Of a stretch of 10,311 nt of DNA, positions 9,054 to 10,311 are shown piece after piece. Under the pieces are notes generated by a model. It saw nothing but the letters and a program-made list of their open reading frames with translations. It was not told the origin of the DNA and searched no databases. The position numbers and the translations under genes are program-made. Each line of letters opens with the position of its first letter. Within the stretch, counting starts at the first letter, position 1. Source of the DNA: an uncultured Marmoricola sp. GTDB lineage: Bacteria > Actinomycetota > Actinomycetes > Propionibacteriales > Nocardioidaceae. The stretch covers positions 1 to 10,311 of the forward strand of contig CALMMO010000308.1 of NCBI GenBank assembly GCA_937868455.1, given 5' to 3'.

Positions 9054-9425
9054 TCACTTCTCCTTCTTGGCGCCGTAGCGGCTGCGAGCCTGCTTGCGGT
9101 TCTTGACACCCTGGGTGTCGAGGGCACCACGGATGATCTTGTAGCGAACACCGGGGAGGTCCTTCACACGACCGCCACGGACCAGCACGATCGAGTGCTC
9201 TTGGAGGTTGTGACCAACGCCGGGGATGTAGGCCGTGACCTCAACACCACTGCTCAGGCGCACACGGGCAACCTTGCGCAGAGCGGAGTTCGGCTTCTTG
9301 GGGGTGGTGGTGTAAACGCGGGTGCAAACACCGCGACGCTGGGGCGAACCCTTCAGGGCAGGCGTCTTGCTTTTAGACACCTTGTCCTGGCGACCCTTAC
9401 GGACCAACTGCTGAATTGTGGGCAC
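9054..9425 (-). CDS. rpsL: 30S ribosomal protein S12
   Basis: Decoding-centre protein of the small subunit. The 123 residues run from [12 protein letters not shown] to a basic C-terminus. [10 protein letters not shown] (42-51) and [11 protein letters not shown] (85-95) are the loops that contact the A site. Lys43 and Lys88, the usual sites of streptomycin-resistance substitutions, are both wild type. Asp89, the known methylthiolation target in some bacteria, is present. The start is GTG, preceded by AAAGGGA with ~8 nt spacing. It is the first gene of the str operon; a promoter candidate lies ~176 nt upstream. Confidence 0.99.
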   Translation of the reverse strand: MPTIQQLVRKGRQDKVSKSKTPALKGSPQRRGVCTRVYTTTPKKPNSALRKVARVRLSSGVEVTAYIPGVGHNLQEHSIVLVRGGRVKDLPGVRYKIIRGALDTQGVKNRKQARSRYGAKKEK

Positions 9426-9495
9426 CGAGTGGTTCCCTTTCTTAGTTATCTATCTCGCAACAGCACTTTGCCGAGGCGGTAGCTTTCGGGAACTG

Positions 9496-9509
9496 ACTTC
9501 TCGCGAAGT
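9496..9509 (-). other. GNRA-type hairpin in the rpsL leader
   Basis: In the minus-strand transcript ACUUC and GAAGU form a 5-bp stem closed by the tetraloop GCGA, a GNRA loop. It lies about 70-85 nt upstream of rpsL. It is short and could be chance, but the stable loop class makes folding plausible. Confidence 0.35.
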
Positions 9510-9571
9510 TGGTGCCCGCAAGTCGGTGACGACATGTGCTTCGTGGTGAGGCTCACATCGAGTCCGATTCG

Positions 9572-9592
9572 GTGTCAGGGCATGCCAGACAC
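9572..9592 (-). promoter_or_regulatory. 21-nt dyad just downstream of the predicted str transcription start
   Basis: GTGTC (9572-9576) and GACAC (9588-9592) are 5-bp inverted arms around the palindromic core GGCATGCC (9579-9586). In RNA this gives five pairs, a U-U mismatch, two G-C pairs and a 5-nt loop. It begins within a few nt of the expected +1, so it could be either an operator for a dimeric repressor or the first hairpin of the leader. The symmetry is seen directly; the function is inference. Confidence 0.4.
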
Positions 9593-9600
9593 AAGGGGTC

Positions 9601-9629
9601 AATCTACCGGGCAGGTGTGGCAGGGTCAA
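9601..9629 (-). promoter_or_regulatory. Predicted sigma-A-type promoter of the str operon
   Basis: On the minus strand a -35 box TTGACC (9629-9624, one mismatch to TTGACA) is separated by exactly 17 nt from a -10 box TAGATT (9606-9601). The start would be near 9594, giving a leader of about 169 nt before the rpsL GTG. It sits just after the DUF3352 stop codon (9654). No equally good -35/-10 pair was found nearer to rpsL. Confidence 0.6.
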
Positions 9630-9653
9630 AACGAGCCTGCCAGGCCCAATTAG

Positions 9654-10311
9654 CTAGTCGGTCGTCAGCTTTAAGAGTGAGTGAGACAGCCCACCGTCTT
9701 GCCAGGTCTGGAGGCCCAGTGCCTGCAGGGGTTCGAGTTCGGCGACATCCTTAGACTCAGCTCCCAGACTGGTAAAGAGTCCGCTGGCGGCGTCAAAGTT
9801 GAAGAACAAAACCGAACTTGGTTTGTCGTGGGTGATCACCGATTGGTACGCCGACGTCTCACCGAGTTTTCCGCCTTCCAGCAACTCAGCGCGGTAGGCA
9901 CTATCGGGTGAGACCACCACCCAGTCACCACGTGCTTCGCGTTCGAAAATGCCAGCGTCTCGTGGCCTGGCCTGGGCCTGCAGTTTGTCCAGCACAGCGC
10001 TGACCTGCTGAGCATCGCCCTTCGTCTTGAAGGCCCAGCCCTTCATCGGCAGGTCTTGCGCAGCTGGGGCATCGGCCACGGAGTCCTTGGAAACCGAGAA
10101 CGAGAACGATGTGCCAAGCAACGTCGTCACATCTTCTGGCAGTGCCACTCCGGATTGCTCGCTCCACTTTGCGATGTCGTCATCGAAAGTTTCGCTGTCA
10201 CTCGCGGCCTTGACGACGTCAAACCATTGCTGATTCAGCCCCAACCCGAATGCAGCCACGGTGTTGTCGGGCAACGCGCTGACAGCCTCGGTGCCGGAGG
10301 CCCCTGCGTAG
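9654..10311 (-). CDS. DUF3352 domain protein, C-terminal part (start outside window)
   Basis: The frame is open to the right edge, so the true start lies beyond 10311. About 218 C-terminal residues are visible, beginning YAGASGTEAVSALPDNTV. The segment ALPDNTVAAFGLGL, then LGTSFSFSVSKD, WAFKTKGDAQQVSAVLDKL, DWVVVSPDS and the end SLLKLTTD match the layout of actinobacterial DUF3352 proteins. These are usually anchored by one N-terminal transmembrane helix with a large extracytoplasmic domain; that N-terminal part is not visible here. The function is unknown. A TTG at 10274 could in principle start a shorter protein, but the sequence upstream of it is clearly coding. The gene is upstream of, and in the same direction as, the str operon. 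Confidence 0.75.
   Translation of the reverse strand, partial: YAGASGTEAVSALPDNTVAAFGLGLNQQWFDVVKAASDSETFDDDIAKWSEQSGVALPEDVTTLLGTSFSFSVSKDSVADAPAAQDLPMKGWAFKTKGDAQQVSAVLDKLQAQARPRDAGIFEREARGDWVVVSPDSAYRAELLEGGKLGETSAYQSVITHDKPSSVLFFNFDAASGLFTSLGAESKDVAELEPLQALGLQTWQDGGLSHSLLKLTTD

Larger units (their letters stand above)
9426..9653 (-). other. DUF3352-rpsL intergenic region with str promoter and leader
   Basis: This 228-nt stretch without a recognised gene holds, in transcription order: a weak 7-bp inverted repeat (9618-9624 / 9636-9642) without a U-run, the promoter (9629-9601), the 21-nt dyad (9592-9572), an 11-nt palindrome GTGAG-G-CTCAC (9546-9556), the GNRA hairpin (9509-9496) and the rpsL ribosome-binding site. 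A 29-codon frame (9535-9446) without a good Shine-Dalgarno also lies in it. I see no clear U-tailed terminator for the upstream gene, so some readthrough into the operon is possible. Confidence 0.6.

Noticed and set aside
9618..9642. Inverted repeat TGGCAGG / CCTGCCA as a terminator for the DUF3352 gene
   Set aside because: The stem is only 7 bp with an 11-nt loop and no U-run on the minus strand, and it overlaps the -35 box of the predicted str promoter. Kept only as a note within the intergenic region.

Overview
The window looks like a chromosomal segment of a high-GC Gram-positive bacterium (Actinomycetota). The evidence is G+C-rich coding throughout, frequent GTG starts, an rpsL-rpsG-fusA-tuf (str) operon with actinobacterial-type EF-Tu and EF-G, a VKOR-type disulfide-oxidation gene, and DUF4190 and DUF3352 membrane-associated proteins. 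I cannot resolve the order or genus. It reads as core genome: I see no transposase, integrase, phage gene, CRISPR array, tRNA or rRNA.

Layout, left to right. (1) At the left edge (1-424, minus strand) lie a DUF4190 membrane protein and, 2 nt after its stop, the first ~20 codons of what looks like a transporter. (2) A class III, glutamate-1-semialdehyde-aminomutase-like aminotransferase (525-1871, plus strand) is the only plus-strand gene. Its stop codon overlaps the stop of the convergent trmB in a shared CTAG. (3) A tight four-gene minus-strand cluster (4977 down to 1868) encodes a membrane-anchored DUF929 thioredoxin-like protein, a VKOR-family membrane oxidoreductase, an HSL-family alpha/beta hydrolase and the tRNA m7G46 methyltransferase TrmB. 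Gaps are 10 and 12 nt, followed by a 35-nt overlap. (4) The str operon (9425 down to 5117) follows, ending in a strong hairpin terminator behind tuf. A good -35/-10 pair lies about 176 nt upstream of rpsL, implying a structured leader of roughly 170 nt. A long stem-loop occupies the rpsG-fusA gap. (5) At the right edge (9654-10311, minus strand) is the C-terminal part of a DUF3352 protein whose start lies outside the window.

How the genes work together: rpsL, rpsG, fusA and tuf supply the decoding centre, the 30S head and the two main elongation factors as one expression unit. The VKOR/DUF929 pair fits a disulfide-forming module for exported proteins: VKOR would pass electrons to the quinone pool and DUF929 would be its thiol-oxidoreductase partner. 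The hydrolase and TrmB appear co-transcribed with them without an obvious functional link.

I found no clearly new multi-gene system. The points most worth a second look are the rpsG-fusA intercistronic RNA structure, the long structured leader of the str operon, the altered G5 loop in EF-Tu, and the VKOR-DUF929 cassette directly behind tuf.
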